Source of the DNA: JBJKPP01 sp046706145
Lineage (GTDB): Bacteria > Bacteroidota > Ignavibacteria > Ignavibacteriales > Ignavibacteriaceae
Direction of reading: 5' to 3'
Assembly (NCBI GenBank): GCA_046706145.1
Contig: JBJKPP010000229.1
Coordinates: 1-6,040 of the forward strand
DNA: 6,040 nucleotides
The notes under the pieces are model-generated. The model was given only the letters and a program-made list of their open reading frames with translations, did no database searches and was not told where the DNA came from. Of this stretch, positions 1 through 6,040 are shown piece after piece (the stretch's first letter is position 1; each line of letters begins with the position of its first letter). Made by a program: the position numbers and the translations under genes.

Positions 1-514
1 TTATTATTTCCAGGGTATGTTCCAGTAAACCATGAACATATGCATGGTGCCAGGCTTTTCCGGCAGGAGCTTTAGAGAATTTTTCAAAATTTTTCTCATC
101 AAAAATATTTGAAACTAAAGTTTTTAATTTCTGATTACTAATCTTCTCTATTCTATCATAAAATTCCTTCTTCATTACTTTAATATCTCTCTTAGATTCA
201 GGAAGAAAATCTGAAGGGGAAACTTTTTCGGAATCTTTCGGCAATCTAAAGTTGGAAACTTTTATTTGAGGAACTCCTTGATATTCATCTATTGTGCCTT
301 CAATTTTAATTACTGAACCAGCATTTATATTATTATAGAAGGATTCGAATCCTTCCCATATATTTGCTGAAATCGAGCCGGTTTTATCACCAAGTTCTAG
401 TGATAAGAATTGTTTATTACTTTTGGTATTTCTTAGCTCGCTTTTTCTCACGACAAGAAATAAGTCAACAGGGTCGCCTTTTTTAAGCTCAGAGAGATTC
501 TTTTGTTTTATCAT
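1..514 (-). CDS. yhaM: YhaM-type 3'-5' exoribonuclease (OB fold + HD domain), C-terminus cut by window edge
   Basis: The first 171 codons of a gene that runs off the left edge. Residues about 13-92 look like an OB-fold nucleic-acid-binding domain, with alternating strands and a GDKTGSISANIWEG segment typical of this fold. After a charged linker and helices (about 100-150) comes the segment AWHHAYVHGLLEHTLEI (155-170), which is the start of the HD phosphohydrolase domain in YhaM/CBF1 proteins. H166 should be the first metal-binding histidine; the HD pair and the final Asp lie outside the window. Members are cytoplasmic 3'-5' exonucleases acting on RNA and single-stranded DNA; Bacillus subtilis YhaM is about 314 residues, so roughly half is visible. 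ATG at 514 is the only Met start after an in-frame TAA about 30 bases upstream; no clear Shine-Dalgarno site precedes it. The family is fairly certain; the intactness of the rest cannot be judged. Confidence 0.85.
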   Translation of the reverse strand, partial: MIKQKNLSELKKGDPVDLFLVVRKSELRNTKSNKQFLSLELGDKTGSISANIWEGFESFYNNINAGSVIKIEGTIDEYQGVPQIKVSNFRLPKDSEKVSPSDFLPESKRDIKVMKKEFYDRIEKISNQKLKTLVSNIFDEKNFEKFSKAPAGKAWHHAYVHGLLEHTLEII

Positions 515-583
515 CTGAATTACTTTTTGTTTTTCAAAGTTAACTTAAAAAATTTTGATTTGAATTGCACTCGAAGTTTTTGG

Positions 584-614
584 CAAATCCAATTTCTCAA
601 AGAAATTGGGTTTG
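584..614 (-). terminator. 14-bp-arm hairpin between the NusG-like gene and yhaM, possible terminator or processing site
   Basis: Plus-strand arms CAAATCCAATTTCT (584-597) and AGAAATTGGGTTTG (601-614) are inverted repeats separated by a three-base loop. It starts six bases past the stop of the NusG-like gene, where a terminator would be expected. No U-rich run follows in the minus-strand transcript (CCAAAAACTT comes next), so it is not a canonical intrinsic terminator. One position is C against A in the minus-strand RNA but U-G in a plus-strand RNA. A weak promoter-like pair for yhaM, TTGCCA at 581-586 and TCAAAT at 558-563 with 17 bases between, overlaps its far end. It could attenuate or process read-through into yhaM rather than stop it. 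The hairpin is visible; its function is inferred. Confidence 0.45.
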
Positions 615-619
615 TATAA

Positions 620-1147
620 TTAATCCTTTACGATTTCGAAGCTGTTATCTTTAGGAAGGTGAGCTATCACAGAGCGATTCAATAGATCTATTGATACCGC
701 AATATCTTTACCACTTTCAGTGTCAATAATTGTTCCGACAATACCTTCAAATGCCCCTTCTTTTATTCTCACCTTAGCTCCAGGGAAAAGCCTGTCGGCA
801 ATTTTGAATTTCACTTCATGTTTCAACATATTTCTCAGATTTTCAATTTGCCATTCTGGTATTTTGGCAGGTCGACCATTTTCGGTAATGCACCGCACTA
901 TGGAGTATTGCTCCATGGACAGAAGCCTTTCCTTCTCATTTGCAAAAACAAAAATATATCCCCGCATTAAAGGTTCTGTAATCTTTTTCTTACGGTCGCT
1001 CCATTGTCTTACTTCAGTAACTGTTGGTAAGTAATGCTGTACACCAGCATTATTTATTTGTTCTGCAGCTTTAAATTCACTTCTGGGTTTTGTATAAAGG
1101 GCGTACCATGCCCTTTCGCTAGAACTTAACTTAGGATTTTCAATCAT
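620..1147 (-). CDS. UpxY-like NusG paralog, specialised transcription antiterminator
   Basis: A 175-residue NusG-superfamily protein. The N-terminal NGN domain (about 12-108) begins with AWYALYTKPRSEFKAAEQI (13-31) and contains YLPTVTEVRQWSDRKKK (39-55) and the PLMRGYIFVFA strand (59-69), which binds the RNA polymerase clamp in this family. A KOW motif follows at about 121-150, around PGAKVRIKEGAFEGIVGTI. The WYALYTKPR opening and RQWSDRKKK segment match the UpxY group of Bacteroidota, which lets polymerase read through long capsule or exopolysaccharide operons, better than housekeeping NusG, which normally sits in the secE-rplK cluster. The ATG overlaps the ugd stop as ATGA, so translation is probably coupled to ugd; only a poor Shine-Dalgarno site is present. 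UpxY genes usually head their operon, whereas this one follows a sugar-nucleotide gene and precedes an RNase gene. The family is secure; the target operon is unknown. Confidence 0.88.
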   Translation of the reverse strand: MIENPKLSSSERAWYALYTKPRSEFKAAEQINNAGVQHYLPTVTEVRQWSDRKKKITEPLMRGYIFVFANEKERLLSMEQYSIVRCITENGRPAKIPEWQIENLRNMLKHEVKFKIADRLFPGAKVRIKEGAFEGIVGTIIDTESGKDIAVSIDLLNRSVIAHLPKDNSFEIVKD

Positions 1148-2481
1148 TTTGAATTCTTTACAGGCTTCCTTCCAACTGAGTAATAATCAAACTTTAGCTG
1201 TTCCATTTTTTCTAAATCATATAAATTTCTTCCGTCAAATATTACTCGCTCTTTAAGACTCGAAATAATTTTCCCATAGTCGGGATTTCTAAATTCGTTC
1301 CATTCAGTAACTATTATCAAAGCTTCCGCATTCTTCAACGCATCGTACGGAGTATCGGCATATTTAATTTTATCTTCAATAACCTGCTTTGTTGTTTCGT
1401 GGGCTTCCGGGTCATAAGCTGTAATTGTGGCGCCGCTGTCTAAGAGTTTATTAATTATTCTGATGGAGGGAGCTTCTCTTACATCATCTGTGTTTGGTTT
1501 AAATGCTAATCCCCAAAGTGCAAAATGTCTTCCCGAAAGTTTTCCTCCATAATGATTACTAATTTTTTCAAAGAATCTTTCAGATTGAAGCTTGTTTATA
1601 TCATGAACCGATTTTAGAATTTTAAAATCATATTTATTCTCATTAGCAGTATTAATCAAAGCTATAACGTCTTTGGGAAAACAAGAACCGCCGTAGCCAA
1701 CTCCAGGAAACAAAAATCTCTTTCCTATTCTAGAATCTGAACCAACACCCATTCTAACTTTATCAACTTCTGCACCGGTTATTTCACACAAATTTGCAAT
1801 CTCGTTCATAAAAGAAATTTTAGTAGCTAGAAAAGAGTTCGCTGCATATTTTGTCATTTCAGCAGATTTCTCATCCATAAAATATATTGGATTGCCTGAA
1901 CGCACGAATGGTTCGTACAATTCATCCATTACTCTTCTGGTTTTTTCATTGCTGGTTCCAATTACTACTCTCTCGGGTTTCATAAAATCTTCAACTGCCA
2001 TTCCCTCACGTAGAAATTCCGGATTTGAAGCAACGTCAAAATCGAATTGTGGAGCATGTTTTTTCACAACAGCTTTCACTTTATCGCTTGTTCCTACTGG
2101 GACAGTACTTTTATCCACTATAATTTTAAATCCTATGTTTGGCTGCTCCTTAAATATTTTTCCCAAATCACCTGCTACCCCCAAAACATATTTCAAATCG
2201 GCGCTACCGTCTTCATCTTGAGGCGTTGGAAGACAAAGCATTATTACTGTAGAATCTATTACAGCCTCTTTCAAATCTGTCGTGAACTTTAATCTCCCTG
2301 CTTTAATATTTCTATCAAAAATTACATCCAATCCGGGTTCAAAAATTGGGATAATTCCTTTTCTCATCTTTTCAATTTTGTTTTCATCTATATCAACACA
2401 GAAAATATTGTTACCAGTTTCAGCAAAACAGGTTCCGGTTACTAAACCGACATATCCTGTACCCACAACTGCTATATTCAA
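1144..2481 (-). CDS. ugd: UDP-glucose 6-dehydrogenase
   Basis: Cytoplasmic NAD-dependent enzyme oxidising UDP-glucose to UDP-glucuronate (EC 1.1.1.22), a precursor of acidic surface polysaccharides. The full 445-residue domain set is present: an N-terminal Rossmann fold with GTGYVG (7-12) and the NAD-ribose acidic residue region FCVDID (27-32); STVPVGT (125-131); NPEFLREG (153-160); the central helix with K211 and N215; the catalytic cysteine C267 in GYGGSCFPKD (262-271); and a C-terminal UDP-binding domain with GLAFKPNTDDVRE (324-336) and DGRN (416-419). Close relatives oxidise GDP-mannose or UDP-ManNAc, but this motif set fits UDP-glucose best. The start is TTG at 2481: an in-frame TAG lies nine bases before it and AGGAGG lies five bases before it. 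The gene opens a new unit after a 155-base gap and overlaps the following NusG-like gene by four bases, a pairing that suggests a polysaccharide role. Confidence 0.95.
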   Translation of the reverse strand: MNIAVVGTGYVGLVTGTCFAETGNNIFCVDIDENKIEKMRKGIIPIFEPGLDVIFDRNIKAGRLKFTTDLKEAVIDSTVIMLCLPTPQDEDGSADLKYVLGVAGDLGKIFKEQPNIGFKIIVDKSTVPVGTSDKVKAVVKKHAPQFDFDVASNPEFLREGMAVEDFMKPERVVIGTSNEKTRRVMDELYEPFVRSGNPIYFMDEKSAEMTKYAANSFLATKISFMNEIANLCEITGAEVDKVRMGVGSDSRIGKRFLFPGVGYGGSCFPKDVIALINTANENKYDFKILKSVHDINKLQSERFFEKISNHYGGKLSGRHFALWGLAFKPNTDDVREAPSIRIINKLLDSGATITAYDPEAHETTKQVIEDKIKYADTPYDALKNAEALIIVTEWNEFRNPDYGKIISSLKERVIFDGRNLYDLEKMEQLKFDYYSVGRKPVKNSK

Positions 2482-2486
2482 AATTT

Positions 2487-2492
2487 CCTCCT
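2487..2492 (-). promoter_or_regulatory. Shine-Dalgarno site AGGAGG fixing the TTG start of ugd
   Basis: A perfect AGGAGG on the minus strand ends five bases before TTG at 2481. With the in-frame TAG just upstream, it leaves TTG as the only reasonable initiation codon for ugd. It is the only strong, well-spaced ribosome binding site in the window, so the genome does use anti-Shine-Dalgarno pairing for at least some genes. Confidence 0.8.
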
Positions 2493-2502
2493 AATTTTTA
2501 TG

Positions 2503-2510
2503 CAAATATA
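2503..2510 (-). promoter_or_regulatory. Candidate promoter -7 box TATATTTG upstream of ugd
   Basis: The minus strand reads TATATTTG, matching the Bacteroidota -7 consensus TAnnTTTG, 22 bases before the ugd start. Transcription from it would begin near 2496-2499 and give a very short leader that still contains the AGGAGG site. No convincing TTTG/TTG box sits at the expected distance upstream; the nearest CTTTG is about 32 bases away, which is too far. The rest of the gap (2511-2636) is AT-rich, with no obvious terminator after the reductase gene and no other element I can name. A promoter somewhere in this gap is likely; this exact box is tentative. Confidence 0.3.
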
Positions 2511-2636
2511 ATAAATAACCGCTTATTATTTTGATTAGAATACAAAGCTGACATGAACCAATAATTAAATTTAACATTGTATCTAACCGTAGAATAATGA
2601 ATAAAAATTATGCCATAAAAAACGTAGTTGTCTGTT

Positions 2637-3803
2637 CTAAACTACAAAGACTTTGGCAACGTCAATTAAAAGTCGAGGTTGATTTGTTAGTGCAGTTAAG
2701 AAAATTCTTCCCAAAGTTCTCTTATCTTTAGGAATTTTGTTGAGTGTGCGTGCTAGTTTGTTAAATTGTTCGTCGGAAAAATTGTATATACCGTCTTTAA
2801 TTCTGGCATAAATTTCATGTCTCTTGCCAACTCTTTCATGCCATTCTTTGTCATAAGTTAAAATATGATCCGCTTTATTCATCTTCACAGACTCAGCAGC
2901 AATTCTTCCGGCAATACTGCCCCCTACCATCCCACTAGCAATTCCGCCGCCGCTTAATGGGTTAACTTGTCTTGCTGCATCGCCAACCAGCATGATTCCA
3001 GGGGCAGAAATTTTTTCTAAAGTGATTGAACAAGGAACACCGCCAGCTATGGTTGTAAGAACAGGAGCTTTAGGATAGTTATTCTGCATAAAGTTATTTA
3101 AAAAAGATTGCGCAGATTTTTTTTTGCCGACAAGTCCGCTTACACCTAGACCGATATTTGCCGAACTACTTCCTTTCGGAAAAACCCAAAAGTATCCACC
3201 GGGAGCGTAATTACTTCCGAAATAAAAATACAATGTAGTTGGATCAACGGATATGTTGGAAACTGTAATTTGTGCACAACTTTCCATCTCCCTAAAATCT
3301 ATATGTGTTTTTAATCCAGCCCATCTTCCCACCCTAGATTCAACACCGTCTGCTGCAATTACAACTTTTGCTTTGAGTTCTTTTTGCTGACCTCTATATT
3401 CAAACTTCACTCCAGCAACTTTGTCATCCTTAATAATTAACCCATTCACATAGGCACGAGTCAGGATTTCAGCGCCAGCATAAGAGGCTGTTTTGGCAAG
3501 CTCATAATCGAAAATTCTTCTTTCAAGAATATAGCCGGAGTCATCAAATTCTATTACTGTTTCTACTCCATCAGGAGAATTAAAAGAAAATTTGTTAATG
3601 TGAGATGCAATCCATTTTTCATCAGGATCAATAAACTCAACCAAACCTTTTCTACTTACCGCTTCGCCGCATCTTACAGGATATCCAACATCGCGGTCTT
3701 TTTCCAGCATCAAAACAGAAACACCTTTTTCTGCGGCAAACCTTGCAGCCATCGAACCTGCTGGTCCGGCGCCAACTACTATTATATCGTATTCGTTGTT
3801 CAT
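2637..3803 (-). CDS. Geranylgeranyl-reductase-family FAD-dependent oxidoreductase
   Basis: A 388-residue flavoprotein of the geranylgeranyl reductase family, which saturates double bonds in polyprenyl chains of chlorophyll, archaeal lipids or menaquinone. Seen in order: a Rossmann FAD motif GAGPAG (11-16) with acidic E34 after the second strand; CGEAVS (45-50), placed like the conserved Cys motif of archaeal reductases; ADG (151-153); the substrate-cavity signature YFWVFPKG (204-211) leading to ANIGLG (215-220); and the second FAD motif GDAARQVNPLSGGGI (274-288). No membrane segment is evident, though related enzymes attach to membranes. It starts 41 bases after the ferredoxin stop, without a strong Shine-Dalgarno site, and is probably in the same unit. 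The adjacent ferredoxin is a plausible electron donor. Because nothing here makes bacteriochlorophyll, reduction of a menaquinone tail or other isoprenoid is more likely than a BchP role. The exact substrate is unproven. Confidence 0.88.
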   Translation of the reverse strand: MNNEYDIIVVGAGPAGSMAARFAAEKGVSVLMLEKDRDVGYPVRCGEAVSRKGLVEFIDPDEKWIASHINKFSFNSPDGVETVIEFDDSGYILERRIFDYELAKTASYAGAEILTRAYVNGLIIKDDKVAGVKFEYRGQQKELKAKVVIAADGVESRVGRWAGLKTHIDFREMESCAQITVSNISVDPTTLYFYFGSNYAPGGYFWVFPKGSSSANIGLGVSGLVGKKKSAQSFLNNFMQNNYPKAPVLTTIAGGVPCSITLEKISAPGIMLVGDAARQVNPLSGGGIASGMVGGSIAGRIAAESVKMNKADHILTYDKEWHERVGKRHEIYARIKDGIYNFSDEQFNKLARTLNKIPKDKRTLGRIFLTALTNQPRLLIDVAKVFVV

Positions 3804-3844
3804 CTCAATAAACTATCGGACTCCAAACTGAATATTGCAGACTA

Positions 3845-4072
3845 TCAAACAGCAACTGGCACCCCAGATTTATTAAACTTAAGAACTTCAATCGGGCAGC
3901 TCCACACACATTTAGAACAATTAGTGCATCTTTCGTCAATAATATCAATCTCAGCTTCTTTTAATTCGATAGCATCTTCAGGACAAACTCCAACGCAGCA
4001 TCCGCAAAAATCACATTTGTCGGGTAGAATTTCTATCATCAGAATACCATTTTTTGCTTGACGTAATCCCAT
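3845..4072 (-). CDS. Small 2[4Fe-4S] ferredoxin
   Basis: A 75-residue bacterial-type ferredoxin with two complete CxxCxxCxxxCP motifs: C20, C23, C26, C30 with P31, and C49, C52, C55, C59 with P60. An extra cysteine, C25, sits inside the first motif (CGCC). It should be a soluble one-electron carrier. The ATG at 4072 shares one base with the dnaG stop (TAATG), consistent with reinitiation. A second ATG at codon 12 (4039) would give a 64-residue protein starting MIEILPDKCDFCG, which resembles the usual start of such ferredoxins; neither site has a clear Shine-Dalgarno sequence, so the N-terminus is ambiguous. The next gene is a geranylgeranyl-reductase-family enzyme, and in Methanosarcina acetivorans a neighbouring ferredoxin is known to support such a reductase. 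A specific donor role here is inferred from adjacency. Confidence 0.9.
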   Translation of the reverse strand: MGLRQAKNGILMIEILPDKCDFCGCCVGVCPEDAIELKEAEIDIIDERCTNCSKCVWSCPIEVLKFNKSGVPVAV

Positions 4073-5949
4073 TAAGCCAAATCTTCACTAATATTTTTTC
4101 TGATTTCTGACTTTTCTTTTTCCTTTTCCGCATTTAGTTTAATTATTTGCAGTACCTCGTTATCATCATGAGAATTTTCTAGTCTTTTGGAATTTTCTTT
4201 TATTACTTTTTCTATTTGGCTAATCTTAATTTTGATTACAATATCGCGAGCTAATCTGGATAAAATTTCATCTTTAGAAGGACCTGGATGAATTTCATCC
4301 CAATTTTTACCGATGGAGTATTTCTCAAAAGTAATTTCAAATATGTAATTCTTTAAATCATCATCGGTTAGCTTCTCTATCAGGGAACTCACAACTATGT
4401 TTCCAGCATCATTATAAGAATCCGAAATTAAATTGAAAATCTTTTTGTTGGTGTCTCCCTGAAAATCTTCGGTTTTTATGTTGGCAAAGATGAAGTCAAT
4501 TATTTTATCGTCATCTTCAAATAAAAGTTTTATCAAATCTCTTTCTAGCTTCACTGTAAATGAATCTATAGTGACACTTTTAGCGCCAACATTATTTTCT
4601 CTTGCTTTTCTCGTTTCACTGGATGAAACTATTCTTTTTTCTCTAACCATTGTTTTATTCAGAACTTTCTCTAGCTCAGACTCAAGAAGTTTTTCACGAA
4701 GATTGAACTTCTTTGCAATAGATTTTATAAGGAAAGTCCTTTTAAGTTCATCTTCTATAAGGGCAGCAACAGAAACTATATCTCTTAAAGCTTCCGCAGA
4801 TTTGGCAGGGTCCTTAAACATCCCGATGGAATCATAATATTCCGTTTGATATTCTAAAAAATTCTTTGCCATAAGTGTTAACTCATCAAATCTTTCCTTG
4901 CCATAATTATTTATGAAAGAATCCGGGTCTTCGTTTTCAGGAAGAGTGACAATTTTTATTTCCATATCCTTTTTCAGAAGAATCTCGATGCTTCTCATAG
5001 ATGCCTTTATTCCAGCGGTATCTGCATCAAACAGAAGAACAACATTTTTGGTATAACGCGAAAGGAGCTGGACTTGTTCTTCAGTAAGCGCTGTTCCCGA
5101 AACAGCCACAACATTTTTTACACCGTTCTGATAAAGCGAAATTAAGTCCATGTAGCCTTCTACTAAAATTGCTTTATCTAATCTTCTAATTTCATCTTTA
5201 CTTAACGAAAGTCCGTAGAGAGTTCTGCCTTTGTGATAAATTAAAGATTCCGGCGAATTTAAATACTTTGCTTTTCCTTCAGCGCCCTTTAAAATTCTAC
5301 CTGCAAAAGCTATTACTCTGCCATTAGGAGAAAATATCGGAAAAATAAGTCTTCCAGAAAATTTGTCGTAAAGTCTTCCGTCTGCATTTTTTCCTATAAG
5401 TCCCAACTGAATAGTTTTTTCAATGTCCATGTTATTTTCTTTGGCAAACAAAATAAAATTCTCCCACCCATCCAGAGCATAACCTAGTCCAAAGGTTCTT
5501 ATTGTTTGGGGCTTAATGTTTCTCTTAGTTAAATATTCCTTAACAAATTCTCCTTCTTTTTTATTGAGCAAATTATCTGAAAAATATTTTGCAGCTTCAG
5601 TGTTAACCTCATATAAAATTTCTGCTTCACTTTGCTGTTCTTCCGCCTCCGGGCTTTCATAATCAATTTGAATTCCTAGCTGTTCTGCTAATTGTTGAAC
5701 AGCTTCAACAAAAGAAATTTTGTTATACTCCATCAAAAACGAATAAACATTTCCGCCGGCGTGGCATCCAAAACAGTGATAAATTTGCTTTTCTTCGCTA
5801 ACGGTAAAAGATGGTGTCTTCTCGTTGTGGAAAGGACATAAACCTATATAGTTTTTCCCTCTTTTTCTTAAAGGAACATATTGCGAAATTATATCTACAA
5901 TATTAGCAGAGATTCTTATTTCTTCTATTTTTCGCTCGGAAATTCTCAT
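4072..5949 (-). CDS. dnaG: DNA primase DnaG
   Basis: Replicative primase that makes RNA primers for Okazaki fragments at the fork with the DnaB helicase. The protein has 625 residues, slightly longer than the 581 of Escherichia coli. The N-terminal CHC2 zinc-binding domain carries C38, H41 (CPFHNEKTPSF), C59 and C62 (CFGC). The polymerase core has the basic segment GRLIFPIFSPNGRVIAFAGR (199-218), and the TOPRIM domain has the metal-binding acids E264 in LVEGYMD and D308/D310 in LLFDADTAG. Residues from about 460 form the variable helical C-terminal domain expected to bind DnaB; the 430-460 stretch looks like a charged linker. All key catalytic residues are present. The start at 5949 fits the family (MRISERKIEEIR); the AAGGAG-like site upstream is 17 bases away, unusually far. 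dnaG heads a tight run with the ferredoxin gene and the reductase gene. Confidence 0.97.
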   Translation of the reverse strand: MRISERKIEEIRISANIVDIISQYVPLRKRGKNYIGLCPFHNEKTPSFTVSEEKQIYHCFGCHAGGNVYSFLMEYNKISFVEAVQQLAEQLGIQIDYESPEAEEQQSEAEILYEVNTEAAKYFSDNLLNKKEGEFVKEYLTKRNIKPQTIRTFGLGYALDGWENFILFAKENNMDIEKTIQLGLIGKNADGRLYDKFSGRLIFPIFSPNGRVIAFAGRILKGAEGKAKYLNSPESLIYHKGRTLYGLSLSKDEIRRLDKAILVEGYMDLISLYQNGVKNVVAVSGTALTEEQVQLLSRYTKNVVLLFDADTAGIKASMRSIEILLKKDMEIKIVTLPENEDPDSFINNYGKERFDELTLMAKNFLEYQTEYYDSIGMFKDPAKSAEALRDIVSVAALIEDELKRTFLIKSIAKKFNLREKLLESELEKVLNKTMVREKRIVSSSETRKARENNVGAKSVTIDSFTVKLERDLIKLLFEDDDKIIDFIFANIKTEDFQGDTNKKIFNLISDSYNDAGNIVVSSLIEKLTDDDLKNYIFEITFEKYSIGKNWDEIHPGPSKDEILSRLARDIVIKIKISQIEKVIKENSKRLENSHDDNEVLQIIKLNAEKEKEKSEIRKNISEDLA

Positions 5950-6040
5950 TTTTCTAAATCTTAAAACTCCTTAATGGCAAGCTTGAATTTAACAAAATCT
6001 TACTTATAAATCTTGAACTTTTATAACCACCAAAAGACAT
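5950..6040 (-). other. Region upstream of dnaG, with an open frame to the window edge
   Basis: Ninety-one AT-rich bases. One minus-strand frame is open from the window edge to a TAG at 5954-5956, four bases before the dnaG ATG, giving 28 codons beginning with ATG at 6038-6040 (MSFGGYKSSRFISK then a Leu/Ser-rich end). I do not recognise it: it could be the tail of an upstream gene, or chance. AAGGAG at 5967-5972 is too far from the dnaG ATG for standard spacing. A poor TTGGTG...TATAAG promoter-like pair could be drawn near 6011-6032, but I do not trust it. The sequence beyond the window is needed to choose among these readings. Confidence 0.3.

Noticed and set aside
558..586. TTGCCA and TCAAAT spaced by 17 bases on the minus strand, a possible promoter for yhaM.
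   Set aside because: The -10 lacks the conserved A at its second position and the region is AT-rich, so a match of this quality is likely by chance; noted only within the hairpin entry.
720..2494. Plus-strand open frames of 70-109 codons opposite the NusG-like gene and ugd.
   Set aside because: They are antisense to well-supported genes and lack recognisable protein features; such frames are expected by chance.
2514..2527. AATAAGCGGTTATT on the minus strand, a five-base-pair hairpin with GCGG loop, slightly like an RfaH ops element.
   Set aside because: The stem is short and AT-only, the match to the ops consensus is partial, and it would lie upstream of the transcript start if the candidate promoter is right.
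2593..2610. ATAAT...ATTAT inverted repeat after the reductase gene as a terminator.
   Set aside because: Only five A/T pairs with a loop as long as the stem; not a credible terminator.
3600..4061. A 153-codon open frame on the plus strand.
   Set aside because: It lies antisense across the reductase start, the gap and the ferredoxin, all of which have full family motifs; its translation shows no recognisable domain.
4478..4837. A 119-codon plus-strand open frame opposite dnaG.
   Set aside because: It is Ser/Leu-rich low-complexity sequence, entirely within the dnaG coding region on the other strand.

Overview
The window is AT-rich bacterial chromosome with every convincing gene on the minus strand, so transcription runs from high to low coordinates. 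The gene families suggest the Bacteroidota/Chlorobiota/Ignavibacteriota group, with an Ignavibacteria-like bacterium as my best guess. The main clues are a UpxY-like NusG paralog, a geranylgeranyl-reductase-family flavoprotein beside a small ferredoxin, a candidate TAnnTTTG promoter box, and mostly absent Shine-Dalgarno sites. This is an inference from families and style; there is no rRNA or other marker to confirm it. The reading frames use the standard code, with TAA, TGA and TAG all serving as stops.

Right-hand block (5949 down to 2637): DNA primase (dnaG), then a two-cluster [4Fe-4S] ferredoxin that shares one base with the dnaG stop (TAATG), then 41 bases later a geranylgeranyl-reductase-family FAD enzyme. 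The three look like one transcription unit. The ferredoxin is well placed to supply electrons to the reductase, which would saturate a polyprenyl chain such as the menaquinone tail or a lipid precursor. Their link to dnaG may be only positional.

Middle block (2636 down to 620): a 155-base gap holds a candidate promoter and the only textbook Shine-Dalgarno site that decides a start here. Next comes UDP-glucose 6-dehydrogenase (ugd, TTG start), and overlapping its stop by ATGA a UpxY-like specialised NusG paralog. UDP-glucuronate production coupled to a specialised antiterminator points to surface polysaccharide synthesis, but no glycosyltransferase or export gene lies in the window.

Left block (619 down to 1): a 105-base gap with a 14-bp-arm hairpin, then the first 171 codons of a YhaM-type 3'-5' exoribonuclease (OB fold followed by the start of an HD domain), cut by the window edge.

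I see no tRNA, rRNA, insertion sequence, CRISPR array or phage gene. Most of the window is housekeeping. The two points that deserve attention are the ferredoxin/reductase pair and the UpxY-like gene stranded between ugd and an RNase gene. I do not see clear evidence for an undescribed system.
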